This document shows positions 41,238 through 56,100 of a stretch of DNA of 64,000 bases, piece after piece. Both the position numbers and the translations under genes were made by a program. Position 1 is the stretch's first letter, and each line of letters opens with the position of its first letter. This DNA is from Ophthalmolycus amberensis (taxonomy: Eukaryota > Chordata > Actinopteri > Perciformes > Zoarcidae). The stretch is from the NCBI GenBank assembly GCA_024529925.1, contig JAFEUB010001122.1, positions 108,501 to 172,500 on the forward strand. The letters are read 5' to 3'. Under the pieces are notes generated by a model that was not told where the DNA came from, searched no databases, and was given only the letters and a program-made list of their open reading frames with translations.

Positions 41238-43826
41238 TTCACACACACACACATACATACATACACATGCACTCTTTCAAGCTGCACCATCGTGCCTCTG
41301 GCTCTATACCACCAGTTACTCTCTTCTTTCTCTCTTCTCCCACTCTCCTTGCACCTCCAACTCTCTGCCTGGCTCGAATCCAGCTATAGATTGTTAATTA
41401 TGGTTTGCACGTGATGCTCCGTCTTGCCTCCAAATACTACAGCGGTGTTCTTTGGCAGACATCAAAGTGTCTGTGTTTCATTCCACGGGGATTAGTGATG
41501 GTAGTGTGTGATAATGCCCCTCCCTGCTCGCTGAATTAAACGCCCATGGCTGGACGCAGGTACTGGGAGTCTAATGAACACACACTCACACAGGCAGTCA
41601 TACACAGTACATATCATTAAACAAGGAAAAAGAAAGATGCAGAGACATGACACAGGAAAGAAACAATCTGTACATGTTACAAACAGAGTAAGAGCATGCT
41701 GCAAAGAAAACAGACTCATTTCAGAAAAATACTATTCATCCGTCATGATTAAACTGTGGACTACACATCCAAGCAAACTGTCATTCCTTTCATCTGTCTT
41801 CCCTCAGAAAAAAAGCTGTATGTTGGTCAATATGCCCACAGAGATCCGCAGTACATTGACTGTCCTTCACTCATCTCTCATCTTACACACCCATGGCAAA
41901 TTGGATTTTTAAACGGCTTGTTTTTGATCATTCCCCCGCACTGATAATTGACTGTTGGTTGCTGTCTCTACTCTGTCTGTTTTCCTCTCCTTCCACCAAC
42001 AAACTTGATGAAACCAGAATTGGTGAAAAGAAAAAACAAAACATACAAATAAAAAATATCTGGTTCAATAGCAACTCTCGCCATGATTTGTACAAAGGAC
42101 AAATGACAAGTGTTTAAAGGGCTGCGGGGAGTTTTAATGTTCAGTTTGTGTTTTCTCTCGTCGACCGAGAAGGTCTCGGGAGACGGCAGGAAAAACAGCC
42201 ATGAAAGGAAAATTACAGAGACAGACAGAGGGAGAGGCCGAAGGAGAGCGAGCGATAGAAACTCGTCCTTGGTGATCAATGCATGTTCTATTGTCTGTTC
42301 GGTTCCTTTGTCCACAAGGACGAAGGCAGAGGAGAGGAGGCAAGTGATGCATATGAACAGTGTTTATACTCCCTATACCACAAGCTGGGTATTAAAGTAT
42401 ATGCACTTCTGCTAGCATGTCTGTGTGTCATACAGGACATATTACATTGTACGTATATATAATAATATGCTGACATTTACTTTTTGCTCTTACAAAACAC
42501 TATTAATCATCTCATAGCCTTAAAGGATCATTTCAGTCTATTACAACCTGGGTCTTACTTTTGTTATCTTCGCCATTTCCACAGGTAATAAAATTGTACT
42601 GACCATTGATGAGATCTGGGAACACCGTGACATCGCTAAAAATAAGTAGGACAGGGCAAGAAACACAAGTCGTTAGAATATCAGTATTCCTTTGCAATCT
42701 GGACATATTGCTGACATTTCAGATGTTCTGACTCTTGGTTTTACTTCTAAATAAAATAGTTCAGATTCAGCTGTAATTGTCGGCCGATATTAGTTCATGA
42801 CGGATATATTGGTATCAAAAACTACACCAAACAAGTCATTTAACCCTGTAATTTGATCCTATACAGCCAGTAGTAAGAGATTATAGTTATATTGACCAAA
42901 TGGGCTTCGGCTAGTGATGTGAAGCAGATTTTTTTTCGAAGAAAGAACGTAAACATAGAGCCAAACACTTGCTTGAAATTTAAAAAAAAGGGATAAAAGA
43001 AACAACTGTTTGCCTGTTAGGCCAAGTTAGAGGAACTGTGGAAGTGTAACCTGAATCATTTATGTGATTATTTCTGCTCTTCACAGGCTTTAAATGTGTC
43101 TTGCTTACTGACAACACTGTAATGCTCTCATCTGTTTGTTGTCATGACATCCCCATCAGTTGAATGACATGATTCTGCCGTGTACAGGCATTCACGGTCA
43201 CTGCCTGCTTTTGGTGACACAGTGTGTGTGTGTGTGTGTGTGTTGGCGTCTATATAGCGTGTGTATATGTGTTGGGGGGGGGGAAGACTAGAGGGATAAA
43301 GACAGAGCCAGCCAGATGGACAGAGACAGAAACACCTCAACAGAGACAGAGAGATTACCTTTATTTGTCCTTGTGAGCTGGTTTAACAGGACACGGTGGT
43401 AACAGAAAGATAGATAAGGATGTCAACAAGAAGAAGAGAGGGAGTCTGAGGGAGATAGTGAAAGAGGCAAAGATAAAAAAGGGCATACAGGAATAACAAA
43501 AAAAGAAAACGCCAAAAAACGAGTCTTAGTAGCCAGACAAATACCTCTCTCCACCTGTAATCACCTCCTGCAGGTCAGCTTCTGCCTCACCCCGACTCAT
43601 CACAATCCCCCAACTAACACTGAGCCAAGCCATCAAACAGCTATCTCTTCTTCTACCTCCCCTTTCCTCGTTTCTCTTCTTTCTCTTTACACAGACTGAA
43701 AAGACCTTGATGTTTTTCCAATAATTGGCAGCAAAGGTTGACTTTTTTTTCTCCACCCACCCTCCCTCCCTCTTTTTTCTGTTTATCTTTTTCTCTCTTT
43801 TTTTTGCTCTTCCTCTTCCTTTAGAG

Positions 43827-43998
43827 ATGAATACTTGGCCCGGGATCAAAGGCAGACCCAAACCGATCACTCTGGCCACCACAAAGGGGCGTTGGGGCGC
43901 TGGCGTGGGGCCAGGTGCTGCACATGACCACATAGCCAGGGACAAGCCATGCAGATGGGGCCTGCAGAGCCCTTGCCGCCTCCACCCCCACTCGAGAG
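43827..43998 (+). other. Candidate exon A (weak)
   Basis: A long pyrimidine tract ending CTTCCTTTAGAG precedes a GC-rich 172-bp segment that ends GAGAG|GTCAGT. The frame beginning MNTWPGIKGRPKPITLATTK stays open across it. Composition contrasts with the AT-rich surroundings. No protein family is recognised, and it may equally be a conserved non-coding element. Confidence 0.2.
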
Positions 43999-44209
43999 GT
44001 CAGTGCCTAAAGTATCAGAGTGTGTGCTTCCTGTCAGATGATCTAGTCTTATGCGTCTGACTCCCTTTTTGTCTCCATCTGTCTTTTTCTTATATGTGTT
44101 TCTCATAGTTGGTTTGTTTACTTCCTGCAGCTGCCTTGTGTTTGTTTCTTTCCTCACCTATCGCACACTCTTCTTCTCTGACTCTCCGTGTTCTTCTTTG
44201 CTGTTCCAG

Positions 44210-44264
44210 AGTGCGGATCCGAGAGAGACTGGCGGTCTGTGCAGTGGAAATAAAACCAGCTGAG
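44210..44264 (+). other. Candidate exon B, 55 bp (weak)
   Basis: It lies between TTCTTCTTTGCTGTTCCAG and GAG|GTAAAC, a strong-looking acceptor and donor pair, 211 bp after candidate exon A. One frame is open across it (VRIRERLAVCAVEIKPAE); joined to exon A in phase it reads to a stop within the exon. No family recognised. Confidence 0.2.
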
Positions 44265-47200
44265 GTAAACATCTTTTCCCCACGGACAGAATCCTGTTTA
44301 AATGTTTGAGAAGACCCGACTTGAGTTTAGTCAAACACTTCCCTCTACCCTCAACAGTCCTTGTTAAAATATATAAGTGTTGCAGCCAAATACAATGTCG
44401 CTGAGGCCAGTACAAATAAATCGCAGTGGAGGACACAAAAAGTGGAATAGATAAAACAAATGAACAAGCCCACGTAGTCCAAATATATATGCAACACCCA
44501 GCTTGCTTTTCAACTGACACGTTTGCAGAATTCCTCTGAGGTCAGTCAACATGATGTTACTGAGTCAGAACAGGAACATTGGACTCTTGCATTACAATAA
44601 AAGATTCCTGGACGTGATGTGAAAAGACCGTCGTGAGAACCTTTGTTCAGAACCTGTGCTCTTCAAAAAAGAACAATATTTTGATTAAAAATTTCCAATA
44701 CAGCTCTCATCTGTGTTACAGTTGGGGAAGGAGCAATTTATAGACATAAGAGCACACAGTTTACTCCCATACAGCTTTTTGTGAGTCTCTGGATCCATAT
44801 TTGTTTGGACAAACCTTTATCAGGTCTTGCAAGGTCTTCAAGGGAATCCGTCCACATTTTGTTGCTTTCTGTAACAAACTCCTGTACTTCTTGTTCAGAG
44901 ATTTCACTTTTGCCACAGTTTATGTAGTACTCTTACTATCCTGACCAACTTAAAGAGAAGTGCAGCAGCTAAATATTTGACTAAAAGTGAGATATGTTAT
45001 AAAATTATTTGGAACAATTTTCAACTTAAAAAAGGTGTCCAAATGTCTGAAACCAGCAAAACATCCAGGACGTAAAGGAGCATACATACATTTTTGGGAG
45101 AGAAAAAAAAGACAACAGCAGTATTTTTCAACACTCTGCATGCTGTCATGCATGAATCCCCGGCCATATGTTTAAGATTAGATGTACTTTTTTGTTAGAC
45201 GAGAACACAGTCAACAAAGTTGTGCTGCTTCCCCGCTGGTCATGAATCAACTGGGCTCTGTCCACACCCTCTCCTTGTGGTCTTAATTATATTAAGCACA
45301 AGACAGCAGCCATTACACGAGTGAAGAATAACACAACATTTACAATATGAATGATGGTATTAATCACATTCGTTTTAATGTTTCTCATCATGTATGTGTT
45401 AAATCTGTGTGTACCTGGAAAGAACAGATTGAGGTCAAATTGAATGCTCTTATGTGTTATGTGTCGGAGTCTATATATTTCTGTTTCTCTCTTTAAATTA
45501 ACTTCTTGTCCTATGCTAAAGCAGCACAATGCTAGCATTTGGTATGAAGCCTCTTTGAGGTAAACACAATTTACCATCCAAAATTGAAATCTGCCTTAAT
45601 TAATTTTTGATCACCAGAGGGCAGCAGATCAAGCTGCAAACACATATTTCATATTACTTTATAAAGCTGATGGCTAACATTTTAGCAAACAATTGACTAT
45701 TTACAAATCCAAAAGCCACTTCGCAACATTGGTATCAATTTGAAGCTGTGGTCTGTCCACATGACCAATTAGATATTCACTCTGTGATAGCTCCGTGTTG
45801 GTATTTATCAACAGCAAAATATAGCTTGCTCTTAAGCTACTAAATGCTCCACAATGTTCACTGTCTAGTTGCTAACTTTGTCTGTCTACTGATGGGTGCT
45901 GGGCAGTCGGTTTATCAGAACCCTTTTAGCTGAAATCATCTGAATGCGGCTGCTGAATATGAATATAAAAACCAAAGCAATGACCAACTAAAAGATGTCT
46001 GTAGAGTCGAGGATGGTATTATCTGTGGGTTTGTCACAAGGAACGACCCCTTTAATCCATCCATTGTTTTTGTAAAATTTTGAATTCCTGTTTTATTTAA
46101 ATAATTTTCTCCCAGGTATCCTGTATCAAGACATCTACCCAATTGATATAATTTCTGTTCACTTCTATTTATCTTCAGTATATGTGTAACTCTAAACTAT
46201 TTGGCTTGAGGGATGACATTGTTGTTTTATTAAGCTACATTCTCATCAGCTTCTCATCACTTTAATTTGCTTCAATAGGGAGCATGGTACACAATATACT
46301 TACCAAACATTGGGATTTTATCAATGTGATTATGAACATTTTAGCATGCTTTAGCTTTTAGCTCTAGTGTAAATCCAATCTCACAGAGCGGTTAGCGTGG
46401 TTGTTGCGTGAGTTTCTGACCTAGGAAGACCAGGTTCCCGCAAGCGTGCAAATCAATATACAGGTCTGCCTTAAATCCCGGGCCAGGTTTGAGGATTTAG
46501 TGGTTTTTTTTGCTTTTAGCTCAATTTTTAAAACTTAGCACTATTAGAATCCATTTCAACAAACAAATATCGAAGCTGACTACAGCCTCGTACGTATTAC
46601 TGCCGCCTCTCACGCTGACATCGGAGAGTGATATTCGATTGAGTGTTATTGTAACTGCCTCATGATGTATGGCTTCAGCCAGAGTGGGATATAACCATTT
46701 TTATATACTCTGATCGTTACTAGGCTATATAACTGCAATAAATACACCTAATGTCATGCAGTAAATGTGAAAGACCACGAAACATTAAGCTACCAGCGAT
46801 ACCAGTAATTGTAGATAGTGAAGATTTGGAAAGATGTCATGTTCCTGATCCTTTATCCGGCTCAAATTAAATATATGAATTTGACAATCATTTGATCTTT
46901 AGTTGCTTTCAAAAGACTGTGAAAAGCATAGGTTTCTGTGAGTAAGTCCACTGTGTGTAGTGCAGGTAATGCTAACCCCCTGCTATGTAGAGGTAAATAA
47001 AGCCAACTAAATAAAACAACATGATAGGCTTAATGTGACCATTATGGAAAAAGCAGTTAGTTCCAACCCAGATAATGGCCCATTTAACACTGAAAGCTCA
47101 GTAATTAAAAGAGCATAAAAAAATGATAATACAGCTACCTAAATAGGGTCAACTGGTTGGTTGTTTAGCTTTAGTGGTAACTCTTTGGCTGTTAGAAAAT

Positions 47201-48929
47201 TATGAGAAAAGAAGTCTGATGTTGTTTTTCTGTAATAATGGCCATTATTTTCACTTTTATGTGTTCCTCCAACAGAGAAAATAGGCCTGATCTCTCCCTT
47301 TGTGGCTGCTCCAACTGCTCACTTCCACCACCCACACAGCACATTTTCCCAGGCAACAATGTTCCTCCAAAGTTTACACACAATAAATAACGATATGCCC
47401 AAAGCAGTTAGCAGTGGCCCCGCTCTCCGTTTCCTGGCTGGAGTTGAAATGAAATGGTAATTTTGACTTGAGGAGGATTTCAAAGGGATGGCCTCTACTT
47501 TTCATCTGGGTGCATACCACGAGCTCGCCGACACATTCACGCTGGGATTTGAGAAAAAGAAGAGAAAAAGAAAAAAAAGAGAAAAAAAAGCAGAATTTTA
47601 AGTTTTTCTGTGAACTTCCTTCTTTCTTTTTTCTGCCATCTCCCCACAGAAAAGGAGATGTAACATTGCTGAGATCTCTCCCCCAGATGGACAGCGTTTA
47701 TATAAACAACCATGCCCGGTTCAGGGAGCATTTGATTGATGTGTCATTGTCTAAAGATTGTTTCCAGGCATTTGAATAGATAATTCAGAGTATTTGATGT
47801 AGACATGTTTCTTCAAAGGTCAGCTGTGGGGGAAGAGCAGGGGTGTCCTCTATCTCTCATGCTATTTTTGCACCGAAGGCTCCAACTAGCCTGACGGCTT
47901 TTCACGGGGGAGATTGACTGACACTTGAATCGTCCTTCTGCTCAAGATTACAAGGTGGTTTCCAAAACCCCGTCCGAGATCTACTCACAATCTCTGTTAT
48001 GCAAAATACATTTGTCTGTCAAACAAAAGCCCTCAACACTGTGTTGATGTGTCCTGTGCCTATTTTCTGTTTTCTAGGTCTGCCTACAGTTTTGCAGTGA
48101 GATTGGAGCAAGACCAAAGATGCAGTGGAGGGATTGGCCAAGAACTCCATTATCTCAGCAACAAGGAATGAGAAAGGAATTAAAACATCCACAACAAGGT
48201 CTGTCACACACCAGCCGCACTGGCTCCTATCTTCCCATGTATATAACATCTTATGCCGCACAAAATCCACTCTGAAAATCAAAACAGCCTCCCACTTTGT
48301 ACAGTGTCTTATTTCCTTTCACAGCGCTGACCCAGCAGCCACAGCAATATCAAGGGTACACTTTCCCTGAGTCGGCCGATCACATTCCATCGTCAGTCAG
48401 CCATGAGGGAAACGTCCGTGTGACAAAAACAGGGTGTGGAAAAAAAAGAGCAAAAAACAAAGTGGTGTCTTCATTATCTCCTAGCTCCGCCGCCCGTGAT
48501 CGAGGCCAGGGTTAATTGCTGTTGATTAGACGTCAGTACGCATGGCTGAGTGAGCCCACAGATCTCACTGAGGGGACCACAGAGGGAGAAGAGGAAAGGA
48601 TGAGGTCGCTCACAGACAATGATGTGAAATCAGTGTCAAGTGTTCCTCCTCGGTGGGTTCAGCTGGTCGGGAAGTAGATAAGGAATGTAGATGAGGCAAC
48701 ATGTGATCTGCCTCTGTGTGTGATTACTTTGGCCCAGTTTACTGGTTGTTGCGTAAATTAGGAATTTTGTGACTCAAAATTTGAGGTTGGAAACATATGC
48801 CATGAAGAAAAGAAGGTAACCATGGTGATAAAATAATACTCAAACATGCTAAAATATTTTTGTTGTCAGATGTATTGCAGTTAATAATTTATTCAAAGAT
48901 CAATAGGGATGTTGGTGTGCTGGTCTCAC

Positions 48930-49480
48930 GGTCAGTCCACCATTTTGGTCCTGATTAAAATATCTCGGCAACTATTTAATGGATTGCCATGAAAATGTGC
49001 ACAGATCCCCGAGGTGCCCAGGAAATTAATGCTAATGAGTTTGTTGATCTGCTGACTTTGTTTTCCTCAAGCGCCACCAGGTCAAAGTTTTTACTTAAAC
49101 TGTGAAATATTTTAACATCTACTAAACATTTAGCACGGACATTCATGGATCCCAGAGGATCAATTGTACGAACTCTGATGTTCGCCCGACTTTTCCTCTA
49201 GCACCACAGTCATCATGGTGATTTATTCACAAACATTTAAATTCCCCTCAATACGATAAGACAAGCATAACATTTGGGTTCATGATTGAATGCATACCTA
49301 ACTAATGCCACTCCCATCAGCTTCAGCTGCACTTTGTGTTTAGTGCTAATTAGCAAATGTTAATGTCTGAACGCACAAAACTAAAATGATGAACAAGCTA
49401 AACATTATAACTGCTTAACACCTGGATGTTAGCATTGTCCTTGTGAGCATGTTAGCATGCTGATAGTATTTAGTTCCAAA
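48930..49480. repeat. Dispersed repeat R4
   Basis: It begins near CAGTCCACCATTTTGGTCCTG and includes AAATATCTCGGCAACTATT, ATGGATTGCCATGAAAAT, CTCAAGCGCCACCAGGTCAA and, near the end, GTGAGCATGTTAGCATGCTG. This series is a familiar teleost interspersed repeat, usually non-coding. Class not determined. Confidence 0.55.
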
Positions 49481-51761
49481 CACCTTCTTTTGTATCTTAA
49501 GTCCTAAGTCCACTGATGCATTGATGTTCAGAAATTCACACAGATTTACAGACCCAAAACTTTCTACTTATATGAAATGAAAACCGCCATCACTAAGACT
49601 TTAAGGCTGGCATGTCGCCAAAGTGATGTCTGTCTCCGTTTGTGTGTTATAGATAACCAGGCCCCTTGGTCAACCCCTGGTTGTATTCGTCTTTAATGCA
49701 TGATTTCTATCGGTCTTTTCCTTTTGTAGCCATAATAATAACGACAATAGAGGTGCTTCAGACAAAGGCAGGAATGATAGGCAGACAAGGTAGGGCGGGA
49801 AGTTGTAACCTTCACACCCTTCGCAAAGTGTGAGCTCGCTCTGTTTAAATGTACAAGATCAAAGGGTGCGTCGCCAATTCTTGTAGCTTCCACGTCATTT
49901 GATGTTTCGGGGAGGCAAATTATTGTGGTGATTACAGTAGCTGTACACAACCGGTGGAGCAGGCCAAACAAGGGTCCTTGTTGTGACTCTCAATTAGTGG
50001 TGTGACATCTCAGCACCCACCGTCTAAAAGCCATCCCGCAATGAGAGAGGCTGTTTGGGCTGATAAAGTTATTTGGCTTGGTGGGCCCTTTCATCTGCAC
50101 CGCAGTGGGGTATTTGAGGCTTCTGGGTATTCTCTCTGCATATCCTCACACATTCCCTTTATTGTGACAATAGTGCCACAGTGTTCAGCGATTCAAAGAG
50201 GCTATAGGCCTACTGCACTGTGAACAGCTTTAAGTCGATTGTCATATAGACGTGTCACTATGACTTGGGTGCTTCTATAGATAGCATTTACAAGGATATA
50301 CTAAAAAATGCAGGCCTGTATGGGTGGCGCTTTAAATCATATAAAATCATATAGACTATTTTATTCGTTTTTATTTTCCCTGAGCAGCTGTACTCTGAAC
50401 AGTTTTTAGTTATCACGCCATTAGCAGTATTCTCATGTTGTCTGAATATTCAAACACCCAACCATCACTGTAGTTGACGACGCCGGCGTTGTTTTTTTTG
50501 TTTTGTTTGTGTGTTATTGAAAGCCACAGGGAGTTGAAAGGATAACTTTGCCTGTGGGAAGGACGGAGCACCAGAGGATCAGGTTCAGCTCTATTTCTGA
50601 TAACACTTTGCATTCTGCAGCCACCAGTGACAGCTCTGATGCCTCGTTTCATTGTCTCTTTCATGTCTTCAGTATAAGCAGCAAGGCCGGGATGGTGGTA
50701 AAGCGATGGCTAGCGGACTATCACAGCAGTGAGAGATTGAGATGTGATGCGTTTCTGCCAAGGTGATGAACAGAGGCACAAGAAGGATGTTAGTTTTCAG
50801 ACACTCCAGGTTGTCTCTTATATGTAAAAGAGGTAAAACTATGTCATGTACAATTAGCATCATGCCAGGAATCTTTCACTGTGGAGTTATACTGTATGTG
50901 TTAGAGAAGAGCTGGCTCAACATGAGGGTTGTTATAAAACATCAACTTTTTAGAAGCAAGCATTACTTGAAGGATAAGTTTAGTGATAGTCTATATTTTT
51001 CTTTTTGTCAAGGAATCCCAAGAAACAAAAACAACAATCAATTGACCAAAAAGTATTATATCCAAAACCTGATATATGTTATTCCCAACCCAGTTGCCAT
51101 AATACACTTTTGGCATTGTACGTTGCTGCAAACCATGGATACTTTGCCCTGTTTCTAAAAATTTAAGTTTTATTGAGGGACAGACTTTCACATCGATTTT
51201 GGTGTTATCACGGGATTTATTGACAGTAAGAAAATGAACAATATTGTCAGCTTTAAAATTGAAGTGCATGTAAATGCTGTGATTGTGAGCTCAGCAAGAT
51301 GAAGCTCAAAGACAGGGTTAAGTTCATCAACGCAATTTTGTGGGTTCTCTGAGCTCAGTACCAGAGAGCACATCTCACACTCTGAAAGAAAGTTTCTAAA
51401 CCTGCAATGTCCCTTTCCTAGCTTTATTCCACTCTATGCAGGGCATTGTGTTGACCTGGAAACAGCTATTCACCGCTGTGAGAAAGCGGCCCCTGGAACG
51501 CTCCCTCTCACTAAGAGAAACATATAACAGTATTAGATCTAGTTTAATTGCACAGGGGCTTGCGGATGGGCCCCTCTTTTCTTTCGGCGGTGAAAATGCT
51601 TTGCGTTTGTTGTCGGTTCAAGGCTCTCTAAAGGATGTGCTGGCATGTGTAGGGTTCTGGCAGAGAGGAAACTTGCAGTGGGGGGGGGGTGGTGAACTAT
51701 TATTGTTTGAAAAGCGTGTAAGCGGCCTTCACAACACCGCATCCACGGAAATGAAGCAAAG

Positions 51762-51812
<51 letters not shown>

Positions 51813-53065
51813 GGGAGAGAAAGAAAGAAAGAGGCAGAGAGAGAGAGCAAGAAAGAGAAAAAAACTCTTGCGCAGCTTTGACTGACGACTTAACAGGCGA
51901 AACCGAATTTGTCTTTTGCTGGGAGATGTCAGATGCCTTGCCAGTGAGAGAGCGAGATGGAAAGAGGGGGGGGGGGAGAGAGAGAGAGAAAAAGCACACC
52001 ACAGAATATCTCCTGCGTCTTTTTTGCCCTTTCTTTTCTCCTCCGGTTTAAGATGGCTCGGTGAATGCAACAACATCAAAGGCATAGCACTCAGAATGTA
52101 CATTGTTGTTCCAGTAACCACATGAAACAGAAAGGGAGCATTGGAGAAAGGCTGGGAGAGATGGAGCAAGTTTCTTTCTTTCCTCGTACATAAATAGGGA
52201 GCTATGGAGGGAATCGGTTTAGAAACGGTAGAAGATTAACTCTTTTATCTCTTCATTTCAAACGTCCTCCATATCCACATCCTCCACCAGCTAACAACTG
52301 TCAGGATCTTCATGCCTGACCAACACCACTACAAAGCAGAGGTGTCTCCTGTATTAGGACACATATAACTCCTCCACAAACAGAGCTGATGAGAGTAGAA
52401 ATAGAGCCAAAGAGGAGGTTTATGTAGCCTCAGTCCTGACTCATTGTCATTAAGAAAGCCCTCTGTAATCGGAGCTAAACTTAGAAAGCGACGAGCTCTT
52501 ACTTTTCCACAGGCATTCCACATTTGTACAAAAGAGGAGCATAACGAAACAGTCCCAAACTTGTGCCTGAACGTAACAGGCTTTATTCCTGCCTGGCCTT
52601 ATCTTCACACAGACCACCCAGGAGCAACAAGTCAGTTCTCACCTTTAGAGTGTGTGCGTGCGCGAGAGTTGTACTTTACAAGCGCAAGTGTACGCCTGCG
52701 TCTGTATACAGTCCTGTGTTTGTGTGTGCGTCTGTGAATGAATGTGTTTTCTGTGTGTGTTTCTACCTCCCACCATCTGGGCCCTGTTTGGAGAGATTTT
52801 CTGTAAAAATCACAGTCACGCCGTGGCAGGATTACCACTGTGAAAAGCAGCACCTGGAAGAAACTCAGTGCTCCTGCTGCTCTCCCTCAGATGCTCAAAG
52901 AAGTTTCTGGCTTCCCAGCTTGAGGCACAGGATTTGTTTTTGACCTACATGGGCGTCCTAGGCCTCATGTTCCCTTCAAAAAAAAGCAAAAAAGCAAAGA
53001 ACACATCTCAAATTCACACTAGGCTACATCCAGCAAGGTTACAGTACCACCACATTACAGTAGAT

Positions 53066-53125
<60 letters not shown>

Positions 53126-56100
53126 ACACCATATATATCATATTTCCATGTTTTTCTTTAATGGCAGTCCAAGGCACTAAGGGCTGATTATCCACACTGA
53201 GATATAAGCCTGTGAATGAAAGAGTCCAATAATCCCAGATGGAAATTGAGTCGCCGCATCTCCACAGAAGATTTCCCATTAGAAATAATCTTAGTCCAGG
53301 ATTAGGCACAATTAAAACTGTTTTGATGTTCCCACACATACACATGTGTAATGTATCCATAGTTGTGGAATTTCTTCATTGAAATTCCTTATGCAGCATT
53401 AGTAACTATGTCGCAACTTTATTTGTATGCAACTTCATCAGCTGCAAAGGGCCACTAGGCAAGCTCTCATAATCACTCCTGTAACTCTGAGGAGAACATC
53501 CAGTGTTACATGCTTTTATGTCAGCAGCTCGACTGCCTCTCAATATCCAAGTACAGTCAGATGCCACTAGGTGGCACGCATCTCAGGCGAGGCTCTTAAT
53601 AGTCTGATATAAAATGCTTTTTGGGTCCCTCATGAGTATCTGTCAGGTTTATTTTAACCCCCTCTGCTCTTGGTTGAAATCTCCAAAACTATTGAAGTAA
53701 ACTCTCAAAATTGTTATCTGAGACAAACTGGGATAAGAAAAATACATTTTGAATTCATGCTGCAGATACCACGTATCTAATACCAGTGTTTAATTGATAA
53801 GCTGTATGTTTCACTGTGTGGAAGTGACTGGGATCATTCTTTTTTTGTGTAAGGCAACATCAGGATTGACTTAAACATTGTTTCCTAACTTTGTAAAACA
53901 AAATGTAACAAATAAATACATACGTATGAATGTATGAATTATTATGTATGAAAATAATGGTTTCCAAAACCAGATCGGACCATTGTCACCAATCCAGCTA
54001 TGTGAGTTCATATCAGACCGATATCAGACATTACTCTTAGTATCATTGCAAATAACACCTTAGCCAGCTAACACATTTATGAGTTGTCTTTGACAATTTA
54101 TCAGTAAATGATCATGTGTAAGTGTCTGAGTTAGTGATTAGTATGCCATGATGTTGTTGATAGATGGAGGATTGGTGAGGATTGGTCAATATTGCGTGTA
54201 GCTCCAAGCTGCAGCTGTTGACTGTCTTTCTTTATAGTGAGAGTTGAATAAGGTGTGTAAATAGATACCCTGTATTCAGAGCTTTTCACTGAGAGAATGT
54301 GCCTATATATACAGAGTTCACAATCATCACAATACAGTAATTCAAAAGCTTAGCTGGTCTCTCTGGTCTGGAGCTCCTTCTTTCCTTCTGTTTCTATGCA
54401 TGACTGTATATATTTTTTCAAAGAGTGTGTATTTCTTTGAGCTGTACCATGATTGCACACACAGTCTCCATTCATGTCCCCCAGCCCCTCGACCCTACAG
54501 CCCCACGTGTCACTGTTACCATTTTGTCGTTCGCCCTCACTCTTGAACCACGGACCCTCAGACTGGTGTCTGGCAGTGTCAGGGTCTAATGTTGGTGACA
54601 TCATCCTTCACAATGAGTCCACTGCCACCTCCAGCTCTACTGTCCATTGTCCGCCTGACAGTGAGCAGCCTTGTTCTGGTGGAGGATGGCGCTGGCGTGG
54701 CACGCTCCCTCTGTAAATGATGAAAGAGAGCGAGAGGGCTTCGCTGAAAGCGCGGGCCTTGTTTGGCCGACCGCGCTGGACGCTGAGCTGATTGGAAGGC
54801 GCCTTTCTCCCCTGACAGTAACTTCTGTGATCTGTGGAGATAAAAAAAAAGAAAGAATGTGTTTGATGTCTAGATTTGAATAAATACCCTGATGTTAATC
54901 GTTTTACAGCGTTAATCACATTTGACGATAACATAGATCCTTGTGTGTGTGCGCCAGCATGAACAAATCTATTCTTTGTGTGTAAATATGAGCCATGGTA
55001 TACATGAGCATGACTGTTAGTATGTGAGGATTTATTTTTCTAACGGTGAGTTTGGAAGAGCATTCAGGGTTCTGACGTCAAACAAAAAAAGCCATCTTCA
55101 ATCTCCTCTGCAGGCTTTACATTTTTATGACACTCCCGTGTTTGTTTTATCTTGAGGATGTGGGTCTCTTTTAGTTAACAAGGGGGCGCATGATTAAATC
55201 TTCACATGTAGCAGCTTAACAACATGCAATTAAACCCTGCCACACAGAGTAACAGCCAGACATACTTTGATAAATCCACATTTAAGAGATGTAACGAGAG
55301 AACTTTTCCATTATTCGCTGGTGATTGAATTTGCTGTCTCAGTCATTAACCTGTTGTACATACTGTACATATGGATGAACTGATTATATAGTTACTGATA
55401 GTTATGATACTGATTAGATAGTTTGTATTTCCCGGAATTCCACAGGGATCCACATCTGGAATGGATTTTTTATTTTTTTTTACTGCGTTATGAAAGCTCC
55501 AGGCTGCTGAGCTGAAAGCTCAAATGAACAACAGCAGCTCACATGTTGTGATTTTTACCCAAATTCTCAGAGTCAGGTATAGGAGAGTCGCTCCATGGTG
55601 GTTAACTTGTAAGCATCTGGCTGCGATATTACTAAGCTTCTAAACAACTCTGATAAAGTGAAGCGAAAGAATATTTTTAGCCTTGACTGAATGTCTTTTT
55701 TTAAAGCAGATGTCTTGTCCATCTTTCACAATCTGTTCTATTAGATATTGATGTGTGATACATTTGATCTGATGTGGGTGTTTGATCATCTGTTATACCT
55801 TTACTTGCTGAGACAGTTCAGGGTCTTTTGTGATGTAAATTCAACATCCTATAGCCTGTGTCCTTTGAAGGATGGAAGAGGCTCAGACAGACATAGACAG
55901 AGATTTTTCTCAGGAATTCACCGTAGCTGTCACAGAGACGAAGCTCGCCCCCCTCCCTTGTCAAAAAAAAGAAGAATCTTGCTTGCTTCCACACCATATG
56001 GAGAATTGTCCCAATTTCTTTTTCCTTTATATCAAATGCAATGCGTTTCAAGTCAAACCTTTTGTAGCATATACCACATGCGATTTGGGCTCTTGTGTGG

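Larger units (their letters stand above)
41238..48929. other. Gene-poor flank; nothing nameable
   Basis: No gene recognised in about 7.7 kb. It has a TG run (43220-43242), G-rich tracts (43273), pyrimidine-rich DNA (43740-43805), and a short R3 repeat copy at about 42515-42600. R3 has AAAGGATCATT and CAACCTGGGTCTTA, and again occurs at about 60870-60915. Two exon-like segments at 43827-43998 and 44210-44264 are listed separately. At about 46380-46450 a tRNA-like phrase (GCGGTTAGCGTGG, GACCAGGTTCCCG) is too degenerate to call. Confidence 0.4.

Noticed and set aside
46370..46460. tRNA-like phrase (GCGGTTAGCGTGG ... GACCAGGTTCCCG)
   Set aside because: Box A/B resemblance is partial, no cloverleaf could be drawn, and no SINE body or tail follows.
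51436..52169. Several overlapping open frames of 80-150 codons
   Set aside because: Centred on a GA microsatellite and purine-rich flanks; both strands open.
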